This document shows positions 12,454-26,679 of a DNA stretch of 64,000 bases, one piece after another; within the stretch, counting starts at the first letter, position 1; every line of letters starts with the position of its first letter. Location: the NCBI GenBank assembly GCA_009741485.1, contig CM019236.1, positions 53,029,278-53,093,277 on the forward strand, in the 5' to 3' direction. Below the pieces are notes generated by a model. It was not told the origin of the DNA. It did not search any database and saw only the letters and a program-made list of their open reading frames with translations. The stretch is from Malurus cyaneus samueli (Eukaryota > Chordata > Aves > Passeriformes > Maluridae). A program made the translations under genes and the position numbers.

Positions 12454-14260
12454 CCCTGAACGTTCCAAATCTCATATATTCTCATCCATCAGGAAAGCTT
12501 TCAGTTAATAAACGTACCCTGCAACCTATGATATCAGATCTTCTGTGCTGTGGAACATTCGAATGAAAATTATGGTCCTTACATTCTTGATAAGGTCGTA
12601 TCTGTCAGAATAATTGTTACTTTTTGCAGTCTACAAAGATTCCAATATACTTGCAGGCATAAAACAAGAATAGCCATAAATGAATATATCAGAACTCACA
12701 TCCAATAAATATAAGTTGTCCTTTTACTTTAAGGAATGACACCTAGTTTGAAGTAGAATTAAAAGTCAATGCTCCCTTTTTTCTTTTCAAGTATTATCTG
12801 AAATGTTATATTTGACAGACTCATGAAAAGAAATTTCTTGTCAGAAATGGGCTTTCAGAAATTATATTTAAAATAAACAATCGGCTGAGAGGAATTTATA
12901 GATAATGCTTATTTCAAAATCAGTCTCAGGGCATCATGTTATTAATGACAAGGGTAAATACAAAAAAAAAAGTATCTTTATTGCTTTGGGCTTGCCAGTA
13001 ATCACAAAATAAAGTAATGGAAGTATCTTACTGAACTAGATATTATACTGAGGACACAGCATTTTTAAATTTTCATTTCAAGTACCTACGGTTCTATAAA
13101 AGTTTTTACCTGTAAAGACAGTTTTCTGAGCAAAGGCGTGGGATTTGGGCATTCCTTTTCCTAAAGGGAGATGTGCAAATCCTTCCACCAGTTGCACTCA
13201 GGCTCTCACATAACACTCTTAGCTTGGGCAAAGCAGAAAGAGAAATAGGCAAAAGAACAAATTTCTGGACTTTAATGATTTTCATGAGTCAGCACATGGA
13301 CTGGATGCCATTTGGTTAATTCATCTCCTATCCCAGCAACTACTTTAATGTATGAAAAGCATTGGGGTTTTCCTCTGTCCAAACACAAGGGTAGCTGATA
13401 CTGAAATTATTAGACAGGATAACTTGTTTTATGAAAGGCTGATAGTCACATTCTAAATCCAGGCCAATAATCTTTTACTATCTGTGCCCTATCTTTAACA
13501 GATCTGATTAAATGAGTGTCTTATTGCTGCTTTTCTAAGGTAATCTGAAAATTCAGTTGTTGTTTAACTATGAATCATGCAAATCGGTGCAAATTACTTT
13601 AGTAAAAATCATTAACCTTCCTGCTACACTGGGTTCTAGAAGACATTATCATTTTGTGTAATGTAGTAGCAATGAACCCGTCACCATCCATGGATACACT
13701 ACTGTAAAAAATGAAAATAAATGCCATTGCTTAAGTTTCCATCGTATAATCTGAGACTTAATTAAGCATGACAATGTGTGCAACTGATATGAAATCCAGA
13801 GGAAGGGGAAACTTAATGCTGTACTTTTTCAGTCAGGACACAATTCCAAGAGCCTTGCTGCCCTTCCACAGATCATCAGTGTTGGCTCCAGAAGCTCCAG
13901 ACAATATCAGGGTAAACCATGAAGAAGCACAAGATGAGGAAATACTTTTCAGCATTGAGACAGTCCTCTCCCAGCTTTGCCTTTAACAAGAAACTCTATT
14001 TGGATGCTTCCCCTCTCAAAATTTTCTCCCTGTATATTTGTGTTAAATACTGTAGAAACAAAGAAACACATGCACTTTCTGTACGTTTCCCTCTAAAGTA
14101 AAAAACTGATGAATTCATGGCTAGTCCTACTGATTTGCTTTCCTCTGAAGAAAACAGATACCACTGTGTTCCCTGCATCTGCTTATCCCTGTTTTGTATT
14201 TTCCTTTTTTTTTTTTTTAAATTTTTTTTGGTGTAGAAAATTTTTTTCCTTCTGAAGTAC

Positions 14261-14318
14261 AGAAGAGAGGGAAGGATGGAGGAAGAGAGAGGTGAGGGAA
14301 GGCAGGAAGAGAAACAGG
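14261..14318 (+). repeat. Purine-rich tract, 54 of 58 bases A or G
   Basis: A run of A/G with four pyrimidine interruptions, immediately downstream of T-rich sequence. Long polypurine tracts can adopt triplex (H-DNA) structure, but the interruptions weaken that. No functional assignment. Confidence 0.7.
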
Positions 14319-16650
14319 CCTCTGCAACCAAGAGTCCTTGATCTCTTTTCAGAACAAGTGCAGAACAAATCCTATCATGTGTGGAATGGGGATGGATTGT
14401 AGAAGGTGGAAGAAGATTGTATCGGAACCACTGAAAGCTGGGACAAAGAGGGAAGAGCATTTCAACAACTTGAGGGAAGGCAAAAACCAAACCAAATGGT
14501 CCCCAATCCGTACAAAAATATAATATGTAATTGGTGATCCTGTGGATCAAAGGAATGCTCAAAAATATTAATAAGCTTCAGGAGAAATTAAGTTTATTCT
14601 ATCAAATATGAAACAGAGTGGTCACAAAGCAAATTTATTGTGAATGTGATAAAATCAGGAAAGATGTGAAAAGTGGAAGTAACAAGTCTTTGTAATGTGC
14701 CCTCATTGCCTCTTTTCTTGGTGACCCTATTATATTGCAAAATCAGCACAGGCCATTTCTCAGTGCTCAAAGATCATAATTATTATCAGATATAATAGGG
14801 AATATAATAATAAAGGAAATCAGGATGCCATTCCTAAAAACAACGAAATTTGGTTTGTTCAGTTTTTGAGGTCACCAGGCTGTCAGGTAGCAATTGAGGA
14901 GTTTAAAGTGCCTACATGCATCTTAATGCCTAATGCTCTGCAGGCCTGGGAGAAAAAATAGTAAATTATATTAATAAAATTCATTGTTTATTAAAAATGA
15001 ATGGGTTAGACATTTGTATTTTTTTGCAAGAGCTGTAAAGCCTATGTGAAATGTCTCACAAAAGTCAAGGCTGGAAATTCAGTTAATGTCTTGGACTTAT
15101 ATTAGGTAATCCCATGCCTAAGATGAAAAGGCACAAAAAAAATGCTATGCTATTTTTTATAATAGTGGACGTATGCAAGAAACTGGGACACCTTTTATCT
15201 CAGCAGTTAGCACCAGGAGCTAGCTGAGAGGGCAGAAAGAGAAGTCAACAAGGAAGAACTTAGAGGAGACTATTGTCTCATTGACTGTATTCAGCTCTTT
15301 ATGAACCCAAAGTTTCTGAGCTATTTACAGAGCATAATGTGAGCAACTGTGAGGGCTACTGTTTTGTAAGTCAACTTTTGAAAGAAAATATGGACATTCA
15401 ATTGTTCACAGATTCATGTGTACAGAATTCCCAGCATAAGTATACATTTCATAGACTCTCTTATTTTTTTTTTTACACTATGAAATTAAGCAATCTTCTC
15501 CAAACACAAAGTTTGGAAACTCTGACAAAGATTATTTTTTTCCTTTTCTTCACACCACTGAAAAATCAAAATTCTGTAGGCCTTCTTCCATTATGAGATT
15601 GAGAACATGCTCCCAGAGGAGAAAAACATTGCATGGAACAGAGGAATCCAAAGGAAGAGCTTTAAAATGCAGAGAGAACTATTATTCCGGCAAAAAAACA
15701 AGAGTGAAATGTCACACGGTCATGCTGCTCTGAGTTTATGGTATCTCATTGGATATTCCATAAGGAAGATGGTGATTTAAATACAATCATAGATCAGTGC
15801 ATAGTTTTCTTCCAGGTTATTAAGCTGGTCCACATTTGCATGTCTATGTGTCTATTTGTGTTCTTCAGGCCTGTTCTCCTACCACTGAAAGGCTGCTACC
15901 AGAAGAGAATTTAGAAACCATTTGTTCAGGGGGTTATTCGGCACTCTCATTTATCACATGTGCTGTGAAAAAGGAAAATAGCCAAATCCATCAAGCATTG
16001 CTAGGTTCTAGATCCCAAATGCTTAGATGATTGAGTATATACTTCTCAGAGGACTGAGTGGTGCTTGATAAAATATGTACCAGTGTGGTCCATGGGATGA
16101 CTTCCTAAATCCTGCAGGGTTATCCATTTAGGACAGTTCAAGGGCAGCTCTGGACCCAACCATTTCTAAACTCCAGTGATGTGTCAGCATAGAAATTCCT
16201 GTTTCCAGTCATCTATATATGCTGCTACTGCTCTTCCCACTACCTACACAGATATGAATGGTCTCAGAGCAGCACAGGAGAAGTGCCTGGAGACAGGCAC
16301 CTGTATAGACCTTTGCAGGCACCCACATAAACACAAACACTTCTCATGCAGCCATGACCTGAACTTGTTCTTACCAGCAAATAAGACTCAAATGTCACTG
16401 AACATTTAAATTAGCCATTATCCTGGTTTTCGTTGGGTAGGAGACAAAATTGGCAATGTAGTACTCCTGTGGCAGATACTATGTCCAAGTTGTTTCCTCT
16501 TGCAGGTGCATGGATTTGCTCAGCAACCAGCTGAAGCTGGGTAACACTCTGAACCTGGCCATGCAGAAATAACTGGAAGACAGCCATCACTTTCATTGGT
16601 GTCAGATTTTCACCTCTGTTGTTTTATTGCAAAAGCTGACACATGCATTA

Positions 16651-16694
16651 AAAACAAAACAAAACAAAACAAAACAAACAAAACATAAAAACAG
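16651..16694 (+). repeat. (AAAAC)n microsatellite
   Basis: About six AAAAC units followed by AAAC units at 16651-16694. Simple sequence, no associated gene seen. Confidence 0.9.
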
Positions 16695-18316
16695 CAATAG
16701 TCTGTTGACTCCTTGGGGAGGATTGTAATAATAAAAGCTGAGACAAGCCAAAATATGCATCATGAACTGTTCAAGCACAAGGCACAATGTAACACTAGTC
16801 AAAGAATCCTCTTTTCAGCTCTCTGATCTGGGAGGAAAAGTGATCAACGTTTCATTTTTTTTTGAAACATGCATCTAGCTTTACACCTAGGTTTGCACAC
16901 TTGCAGTAGATATAGAACTTAGTGTCTCTGTCATTGAGATTTGCTTTATGTTCCGTTCAAATATGAGAAAGGTAAAAACTCTAGGCTGTGGTCTCATTTT
17001 TGAATGTGAGCACACCATGCTGTAAGATGGGTGGCCCTTACTCAGGCATAGTCAGCACTGCAGCATTTCATGGCAGGCTGCATGCACCAGAAGCCCTAAA
17101 GAACAATGAGAGAGAGACTGCTGATATTTGTCCATCCTGTTATGGTAAGGGAGAATAAAATGGCAGGATCTGTATGGCAAGAGCATGCACTTTACCCAGA
17201 GACAGACAATGCAAATGGCAGAAGCTGTGGGGGGCTTTAGTGATATATTAAATCATATTCATGCATTAGAGATGGTTCAAAAATTTAAAAAAAATAAAAA
17301 TAAGAAAAAAAGAAGATGGGCAACCAACCAGTTGAACACAAACCAAAAATAAATGGACAATATGTAGACAGCAATTCTGGTGAAGAGACATGTGCCTTAT
17401 TCAGCAACAAAAGCACGACAACTTCTCTGCTGTCTATTAAGAGTGGCAGTAAACTCATGATAACATGTGACAAACCATGTGTTTAACACATTTAGGTACT
17501 TGTGGTTAAGTTGGAAGGAATAAAATAGCCGTATGAGTACATGAGAAGAGAGGGAGTCCTCCCTCAGTAACATATTGACATGCTGCTTGTTGTATCCTTC
17601 GGAAGACTCAATGGCAACCATATTCTCACACTATTTATCCAATTATTTCTAGAATGGAATAATTTTAAGATGGAGGAGACCTACGGTGATCAGGTAATGA
17701 GGAAGTGCTCTGCCTGTTTTCGATGTATGGAATTGTTCCTCTTACTAAGGACTTTTGAAGCGAATGGGAGGAGTCACATGTTACAACACAACTGAAATGG
17801 GTGTCTGCAGCCTGGGAGCCTTCAACCCCTGTGTGCCTATGTGTCCTGTGAAAAGACTAAGGGAACTACTCTTTTTTTTGTTTGTTTGTTTTCTTGGTAT
17901 TATTCACCAATGCAATAAGTTAGCAATTTAATTTCCAGTGTCTGATAATGTTTAAAAAACAAAGAGCTTTGACTACAGCTGCATTTTGTGAAGGCTGGTT
18001 AAGTCTGTTATAGTGGAAAGTCCTGTGTCTTTTTAACAATTGACTGATAAAAGGAGCAGAAAACACATTATTTTCAGGACTGTCAAATATTATTTTCCCA
18101 TCAGCTCTCCCGTAGCTTTCCCTGGAGTCACCTGGTGCTGCAGTGGCAATCAGCTGAGCCTGAACTCATATCAGCTGACAGAGGTTGAATGCACAGCTGT
18201 ACACCGCAGCCTCAACTGTTGTGAGCTATATACAACATTTTTCCTAAGTCTGGTAGGTTCTATTTCTGGAATTTGTGATATAAAACCAATTTTTTGGTGG
18301 GTGGGACAGTTTAATG

Positions 18317-18352
18317 ATATATACACACACACATATATATATATATATAATA
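18317..18352. repeat. Compound (AC)n(AT)n microsatellite
   Basis: An AC run of about six units joins directly to an AT run of about ten units. The AT part is self-complementary and could extrude as a cruciform. The open frames over it on both strands encode I/Y/H/T runs and are artefacts. Confidence 0.9.
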
Positions 18353-21300
18353 TTATGTACATATTCTATGTATATGTATAATATTTTAAAAGTTATTATA
18401 TTATTCTTGTTTTGGGATTTTGGTTGTTTGGATTTTGTTTATTTTTTAAAATTAATATACTCTAGTTTCCTGCAGGTATCCAGCATCAGCATGTTTGAGG
18501 TCCTATCTGTTTGCTGCTAAGTCAAATAGGTAAAAGAACAGAAGAAATGAGTAGCGTGTGAGCGTAGGGAATTCAATTTTAAAAGCTGCTGTTTGACTCT
18601 AAAATATTCAACTAATAAATCTTTCTCAATCCCTCCTAATAAATTGTTCCCAATGTGCTTAGATGGTGCCAGGAAAGGAAAGAAAATGTTGTTTCTCTAA
18701 TCAAGAGGGAAAAAAAGTGTTTGCACACATAAGTATAAAAACATAAAATATGTTTCTCAAACCTACTTTTCAGTACATATTGTCTAAAGAGAAGGAATGC
18801 ACTATTGACAATTCCCATTCAGTAAATTAAGTCAGGTGGAATCATAGTCCTGCATTAGATCTTCACCTGTGTCTGCCTGTCTCAGGGATCAATTCTTGAG
18901 TTAGAATGCATAAATGTCTCTCATTTTGGCTAAGTAAAGACAGGCTTATTTGAAAACTTAAAGAAATATCTCTAATCATTTCAGATTTTTCAGTTGTTGT
19001 ACTGTGGACCACTGGGATATGCTGTAGAGAGCTGTGTCCTTTTGGGTCACAGCCCAAAACCCACAACAAGGCTATCTAGATATTTCTACAAATTAGTTGC
19101 CAAAGGATTCCATAAAGCATATCATGTCCAAAGAAGACTTCTTTTGCATACAGTGATTTTCACCTAATTTCTAAGGAAAGGTTCTTTTTATTCCTGGTTT
19201 CATTTGGATTTGAATGTGGTCCACTACAGGCACCACCTTTCCTTCTACTCTTTTTTGACTTTATTTGATACCTAAGTCCAGATTTTAAATCAGAGATTAG
19301 CCTAATGGACCTGCTGTTTCACATCTGCTTTATCAGTCTCACCAACCGGATAAATGCAATCGTTCTGGAAAGCCTTCTCACATTACACATTGTTTGAAGT
19401 AGCTTAGGAGTAATACTCTCATTTTCACCACTAGGGAGAAGCAGGGCCAAAAAAACCTTCAAATATGAGGATGACTTTGTGTGAACCTGATGTCACTGTA
19501 GTGGACTCAGGGAATTGTTCATGGCTTTACTGTAGTCACTGAGAAACATACTGAAGAACTGCTTGCAGGGAAGAGAAGAGACATCCACAGGGAAAGGGAA
19601 TCATCAAGGTACTAACAGGGATCTCGGACAAAAAAATCAAATTCACAATTTTTTTAAGATATTTTCATAAGCTGCCTCCTTTTTGCCATAAGAATGTACT
19701 TCTGGATCACTGATGTTGCCAATCCTTCTTTCAATTTGTAGTCAAGTTGCTCAGTGCCATCTGCAATTATTTCATAAATCCCTATAAAATTCATTGAATA
19801 TCTAGATGAGATTTATCTACCCTTTTCAAAGTGGAAAACTGGATTGTTTTGAACCACTGATGCATTAAGAATAAAACCCTGAGCTCCATCATTTCTAGGC
19901 CTGAGATTAGAAATAACTCTTTATTTTTATTGTCCTATTAGATATAAAACGCCCAAGCTGCTTCAAGAAGAACAAGCAATCCCTCTACTCACGACAAAAT
20001 CAACCATGTGTTTTTCCAAAACACAAAAGTACAGAAGAGAAGAATTAGAAAATGTCAATACCAGGGGCTGGTGGGTGCCAAAATGCTCCAGTCTGCCTCT
20101 GGAGTAGTGGGCAGGACCTGGCAGCCAGGATGGGACCACTGCCCCATCCAGCGAGCAGGACAGACAGAGGGACACCAGGGACAGCTCCAGGCAACAGACA
20201 ACTCCATGCAATAAAGGGGTTTAATATCAATCCAGGGCCAGGATAGGAGAGAGCATCTATGTGTGTCCATCAAGTAATCATCCTAGCACACCGAGGTTGC
20301 TTTAATGAAACAGTGGTATTATTTTTAACTCATTTTTTACTTTTTGTTTTGCAGTGATTGTGACCTCAAAAGAGGCGATCTCGTACACTTGAAAATTAAA
20401 ATTGTGTCTAGTCAAATGAAACATTTTCTGAAACTGAACAAAACATTTTGTCTTGTGTCAATTAAACATATTGAGTTGACACAAATCAATATTGTTTGTT
20501 TCAGTTTTTTTGTTCAGCTGAAATACTCAAGAAATACATTATTTATAGTCCCTTGTATTTCTCCTCTGTTTGCAAAACTGAAGAGCTGATGACATTTGGA
20601 ATAATTTAAATTAAATTCTATAGCAACTTCTGGCATACTGAACATGACCATACTGGAATTATCAACTGGAAGTATAGTGTTTACTATTTCTTGATTTACC
20701 GAAGCTTCAAATCAGAAGTTTTGAGCTGCTGAAGTATTTGATTTACATAGAAAAACTCAAAACCAAACGAACTTAGGTTTGATTTGGGAGGTTGCAGGGG
20801 GCTGCTTATGTTTTGGTAGCTTTGAAGTTTTTTTTGATACTTTTATTTGCATTATGATAATATTTATATGTTCAAATAATGAACCCAATATCCATAATAC
20901 CTGGTGCTGGCAGCATAGTCCCTAGAGTTGGTATTTCACATCAAACCCAGACCTTTTCAAGTAATTAACAAAAACCCAGGAGATAATTATGTGGTTGTTT
21001 GTATGGTTCCCAGTATTGCTGCAGGAATTGCACAGAGTGATTTTGAAATTTGCTTTCCAGACTATTGGACTGAAGAGTACTTATCCTGGAAGTCATGTAT
21101 TTGTTGTTAGCTTTAAACTACATTTAAATCAAATGATGTGTGCCAACCAGTTTCAAAGTTTTCTGAGTTAACAAATCCCAGAGTTTAAATATGATCAAGT
21201 AGTATTAGTGATTATGAATAGTGTAATGTATGATATGGTGAGTGTAGGTCCTAGTACATGAAAAATACCTAAAAGCTCTTTTTCTGCTATGCCAGGCCAA

Positions 21301-24300
21301 CTAACCTGGGATCTACTGCACTGCCATTTAAAATAAACTTTTCACTGTCTTTAACCAGAGCAGAATAAATTCTTCCAGAAGCCTTGCCTTAAGATTATGT
21401 TTCGTCAGTGTTTACACATGAGGTAAAATCTGAGACGTTTTCCCTTCCGGTTAGAGGCAGAAGTCTTGAGACATCGATCTCAACTTCTAACTTCTAAGAA
21501 CAGGACAAGACGAATGAAAAAATTTCTGCTGTGTTAAAAAAAGCATGTAACAAATGTCCCTTCTTTTTGGCTATGAACACGTCACCAACATGTAGAAGTT
21601 TGCACTTTGGCAACCTTTGTTTTCATTTGACATTCCAAATGAAACATTCCTTCCGTGGTTTGAAAGGGATAAGAAAGAAAGTCTTGCTTTTAACCTTCAC
21701 TTAAATGTTTATGAATGAATTTTTTTAAAGGTGAGGAAATTGTCTCAGCAGGTGTTCACACTCTGAATGAAAAGTTTAATAGAACGCTCATATTCGTATT
21801 CTGACATGCCACAATATCATCTCTGCATCACGCGGAGATTGTGAAGCCAGCAGGTGACTGTTTATGATTAGAAGGATGTATCTAATACTTTTTACTTTGA
21901 CAAAACAAAAACAAAAACAAAGTTTCTGAAAGTGTTCATTCAACACAACATTTTTTTTTTCTTTTGAATGTGGCACACCCAACAATAAAACACCATCCCA
22001 CATGGAGGGGGTAGCACAGTAAGTTTGCTGATGATGGGAAAACAGTATGATTTATTACACCAGTTACATAAGAGCTCATTCTCAGAGATTTGTAAAGGAA
22101 TTTAAATCCTGCTTTCAAACTGACTTTAAAATCAAGAGAAAACCCGTACTGTTTAATATTTAAATAAAATATTTAATGTTTGAACAGTAAAATTCTTTTT
22201 CTGCATTGTAAAATAGGTGGAGGAACTGTTTAGAGAAGTCTAAACAAAATTAGCAAGAAGTAATTGCATAATATTTAGTGATAGAATAAAGGAGGATAGA
22301 GAAAAGAGAAAACGTGTAACTGTGATTAATTAGAACAGGAAATCATTTCTGGAGAGGGAGGGAGAAACTGGAGCACCGAGATTCATCATGTTCAGGATAG
22401 ACACAGTAGCTGAGGATGTTCTTTGCAGTATAATTCTGTCTGTAAGAGGAATCAGACTGATACAATATTTAAGTTTGGGGCTCTCTCATGTTTTTGAAGT
22501 TTGATTTGAGTTTGAGGACCACACAAATTTCAGCAACATTGTCAATTTGCTAACCTGTGGAGATAATTTTCTTATAAGTGTTCTGTGTTAATGTATATGA
22601 TGTTATCATTATGGTGAAGTATTTCGTATTGCCCAAGCTTTACCTCAGGCAAAGTCTTAAATGCTCATTGCTAATTAATCTTTCAGAATGAGATTTTCAA
22701 AACTGTATGCCCCAAGAATTTCAAGAAAAATTGTATTTAAATTCCCAGGACTGTGTTACAAATCTGTTTTAAAATGGAGGAATGTAGTGACAAGTGGCCC
22801 TAGTAAACTAAAAATCTTGGGCTCAACTCTCTGCTCTAATGTACTTGCACAAATATAGAGCCCACATTGATTTCTTACTGCTCTTTCTTTGTGTGTGTTA
22901 GTAAGGATGTAACGTAATCTCTGAAAAATTACTTCACACAGTCTGATAATCTGGTTACTGAAAAACCAATTGCCAGGTGTATCCTTCTGCATTAACAAAT
23001 ACTAACATATAATGCAGTTAACCAGTCTTGGCCAAAGTCTGTAGCAGTCATTTGGGATATGCAGTCCATACTACTTACATATTTTAGAAATTACCTAAAT
23101 GGGTCTGGTTTGTTGACTCTTCCAATGTCAAGGCTTGGGATTTCTCTTGTTTTTTGATTTGTTAACAAATACAGTATATCTCAGGAATCCTACTATTCAG
23201 CCTGGGACTTATGAATAAGACAGACCTTTATTTTCATTCTTTGTTATTGCTTTTCAAGTTTCCAGTGCGGTCCCTAGAGGATGAGCTGCAAATTGGTTTG
23301 GTTTGTTTTTGCTGTGTTTTATTTCTGAAATATTTACAACATCATAGAAACTTGGTTCTGGCCTTGATTATTACCCCTTAACATGCTCTAAAGTGCTGTC
23401 TCCACACAATGCATTGGAGAAAAGCCACAAAAAAATGCTGTAACTGGTGTTTTCAAGAGGTTCTCAATATTTTTAGCTCCACTGAGCATTCCATACTATC
23501 TGTATATATTTTAAGATTTTCATGGTAAGGTCCTGCATTGCCAATGTATTCATTGGCTTAGCAAATCACTTAAGAAGGTATTCTCAATTCATGGTGGTAG
23601 ATTCATCATTACGTCTAACATAAATAAAATGTTCCATTAGTTCTTGAAATCCTTGCTTGGGATACTATTTTGCTATAGGTGAAAACAGACATCAACATTT
23701 TTCAGCCTCAAAGTAATGATTAGTGGGTTTTTTCATCACTGTGAAATACCTCAGATTTCTTTTAAGTATGTTAATCCCAAATAAGGTATTAAGCAACCCA
23801 GTCCAGAACTTGTAGCTTTTGTCACACATAGGACCCCAAGGGAAGCCTTCTTACCTATCCCTTCATTGGACAACATAAAATATGCTTCCAGCCCTGTGAA
23901 ATATCTTGTTGATGGTTTTTATAAATCTTTTTGTAGTTGCTATTAGAAACCAGAGCTGCTATGTAAAGAAGGGTGAACACATAATTGATGTTAGTGTTTA
24001 CTAGTGTGGATGGAGTGATTTTCTGAATCTTAATACTGAATTTGCTACTCAGATGAAGAGCTCTAAGTAAAGGATTTACTTAAATTTCTTGTTCTAGTCC
24101 AAGTTTAATTGTCCTGTCTTCTGCTACATGCCTCTACAGTTATTTTACATTGGAGAATATCTTCTGCTTTCTCCTGATTATAAAATTAGCCTCACATTAT
24201 TCTCCATGGTAATGAGATAATACTTAATGAAAGGTAGAACCCATTTTGACAGATACCTGGGCATGAAACTGAATCACATTTGAGTCAGAGATGTATTCAG

Positions 24301-25895
24301 GTGGAGGTTTTCAGAGGTAGGAATCAATGCTTCAGGCTGGGAATCATTTTTTTGAAGAGAGCATTTGAATGTTTTAGTTTCTCACTAGAAAGGAAGCTAC
24401 ACAAAAGAGTTTATGGAGACTCTGTTTCTCTTTCTATCAGGGAAATGTGTTATCAAAGAGGCTGTAATGGGACAGTGAATGTTGAAAAGACATTTTGGAG
24501 GATTTATTTAATCTTCCTTTGATTTCTGCATGTTAACTTTATTTCATTTCTGCTGATATGGCCATTGTGACAGTGTCAGAAATACAGTGAGCCTGATCCC
24601 TCTCTGTTATTCTGTTGTTAATTATCCCCATTATAATGGTCTGGGGAGAGAAATGAAGGAACCATGGTTCCTCTAGCTGTCTTCTGCAGCTCACACACTG
24701 AACAATTCCAGACAATGTCAGCTTCCTCAAGAGTGTTAAGTATGCAAAGCACATCCCCCCAAAGAGGTGAAAATACTGACCTCTACCTTTCCCCATCCTC
24801 AGGGACCAGCGTAATATGGGGAACAGCCTTCTGAAGGCAAGGAAAGGTCAAGGAGAGTCACTGTTTCCCTCTCCAGGCTGGGCTTCTGTCATGTGTATCA
24901 TTAGCTCAAGTCAACATTCCCAGGGCTTGCTAAACCAGGGAACAGCATTCCAGTTTCAAGATGTTCCAGTGTGGAGGTGAGGGTGGAACAAAAAACCTGT
25001 TCTTTTTTTTTTTTTGAAGTGGTGGCTGCCCCTGGGTAAAGGAAAGCTTTCATCCATCTTATTCATACACCCTGCAATCTCCAGCATGGTGGGAGCACTG
25101 GAATGCTCCTGGTCATTTCAGATCCCTGGCAGGTACTGCCAGACCCCTCTCAGGCAGTGGAAACAAAGATGTGGGAGCAGAACATAAACACACCACACTA
25201 ACAAATGCCAGAGTGGGGAAGGAAGAAGAGAGACACAGCAATTACAACAGCAGCAAAATGTCAAAGGGACCAAGTTTTGGAACTAAAGAAAAATAGGTCA
25301 GGCTCTATCTTTATGGGACTCTGCAACAATGTAAGTGACATTTGAAAGAAGTTTTATGTGAATTGCTCCAGGCACTGTATTATTTGGCAGTGGGTTGCCT
25401 CTCCAGTCAGATTTTAATTCTGTCCTGCTTTCCAAACCTTCAAAATACATCTCTCTAGGAGTATTTTTAGAGAGAGCAGCTGTTGGATTAAAGTGAAGAG
25501 CTACCACAATATGTCTTTTCTCCAGATGGATGAGGCTGTATCCCATCCTTTTGGATGTCTATCCCTGCAATATGTAGTGCTGGAACAAGTACATTTGATT
25601 CACGGTACCAGCTCTCAAGGACCATTGATCACTCCAGTGATGCTCCACAGCCAGTGTTTTCCAGGCTATCTTACAGTGAATATTCTCCAAATGTATGGAT
25701 AGGACCAAACAGCCAATGTCTTCAAAATAATATTTTTGATTATGGTTTTTTTTTTATATGGCAGACTACCTTTTATCTGGAAGGGAAAAAAGGGACCAAG
25801 GTCGGGATAACACTTTGTCACTAAGCATTTCATTACTTTCATTTTTAATTACAGTTTGACAGTCATTAATATGCAGTCATATATAAAATATGTAC
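18353..25895. other. Non-coding stretch, mostly unique AT-rich sequence
   Basis: No gene, RNA gene or recognisable interspersed repeat. A GC-richer patch lies at about 20050-20240, where five open frames overlap on both strands; none shows a domain. I cannot assign the patch to a repeat family. Smaller T runs occur at 21950-21960 and 25003-25014. The 69-89 codon frames near 25493-25824 are unsupported. Confidence 0.45.
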
Positions 25896-25985
25896 GAATA
25901 GAATAGAATAGAATAGAATAGAATAGAATAGAATAGAATAGAATAGAATAGAATAGAATAGAATAGAATAGAATAGAATAGAATA
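25896..25985. repeat. Perfect (GAATA)18 pentanucleotide microsatellite
   Basis: Eighteen consecutive identical GAATA units (90 bases), followed by decayed units (GGAAA, GAATG, GAATA, GAAAA) to about 26007. Such a perfect array is expected to be length-polymorphic. No retroelement tail is recognised beside it. Confidence 0.97.
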
Positions 25986-26005
25986 GGAAAGAATGGAATA
26001 GAAAA

Positions 26006-26679
26006 AGGAAAATTGAGATTAGTCTCCAAGGCTTATATAAGGCAGAATTTTACTCCTTTACCATCTGGAATGTCCATTGTCTGCAGGTTAATAAATATTT
26101 GTTTCACTTTCACATATTATTTTTGCATTTATTTTCCAATGCTATTTGTCCTCTTTGACAAATTTAACTAGATTGCAATAAAATGCAATGTCTTTCCCTT
26201 TATATCTTCCCAATTTAATACCTTTGTAACAAAATTGGCTAACTACTAGCATGTGCCTTCTCACTCAGTGAGGAGTGTGCTTTCCTCAGGAAGGGCTCGG
26301 TGGAGAGGTATGCTACTATTTTGCGCCGTCCCTTTAGTCCTCCAACCAGCAGCTCACAAGCAATTTTTTAGTTTACAACAAAAAAGCTAATTAGAGGGCT
26401 AATTAGAGGCATTTTCACCTCTATAATGCAGCTGCCTTCCTTCCTCCAAGACAGAAAAAACAAGACAATGAATGTATAGCATTGACTGAGAACAAAAATA
26501 TGCATAAGAAAATGAACCAATTGCTATTTATGCTCTTGATCTATTTCACATCTTTGTTTCCTCTAAATACTTTCTAGTACCTAGCTCTGTCTGGGATCAA
26601 GTTCATTACTGCTCAGTATGACACTAATGGTTGATAACACACTGATGTTTTAATTGTTGATAAACACTATTTCTCCTGA
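26006..26679. other. Non-coding stretch with a tandem TAATTA-containing duplicate
   Basis: No gene is seen. A perfect 12-bp tandem duplication, GCTAATTAGAGG twice, occupies 26386-26409. The rest is AT-rich and unrecognised. Confidence 0.5.

Larger units (their letters stand above)
11986..18316. other. Non-coding stretch with homopolymers and low-complexity runs
   Basis: No gene is seen. Notable content: a T35 run at 12419-12453; T runs at 14204-14230 next to a purine-rich tract (14261-14318); an (AAAAC)n run at 16651-16694; a (TTTG)n run near 17875-17892. The 188-codon minus frame 13996-14562 crosses low-complexity sequence and contains a lysine-rich run made by the T tract, so it is rejected as a gene. 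Confidence 0.5.

Noticed and set aside
13996..14562. Minus-strand 188-codon open frame, the second longest in the window
   Set aside because: It crosses T-rich low-complexity sequence (giving a lysine run) and a purine tract, has no domain, and overlaps other frames; composition explains it.
20045..20273. GC-richer patch with five frames on both strands
   Set aside because: Same pattern as above: all frames stay open because the patch is stop-poor, and no domain is visible.
25896..26007. Pentamer arrays considered as a CRISPR-like or telomere-like repeat
   Set aside because: Units are 5 bp with no spacers and do not match TTAGGG; they are plain microsatellites.
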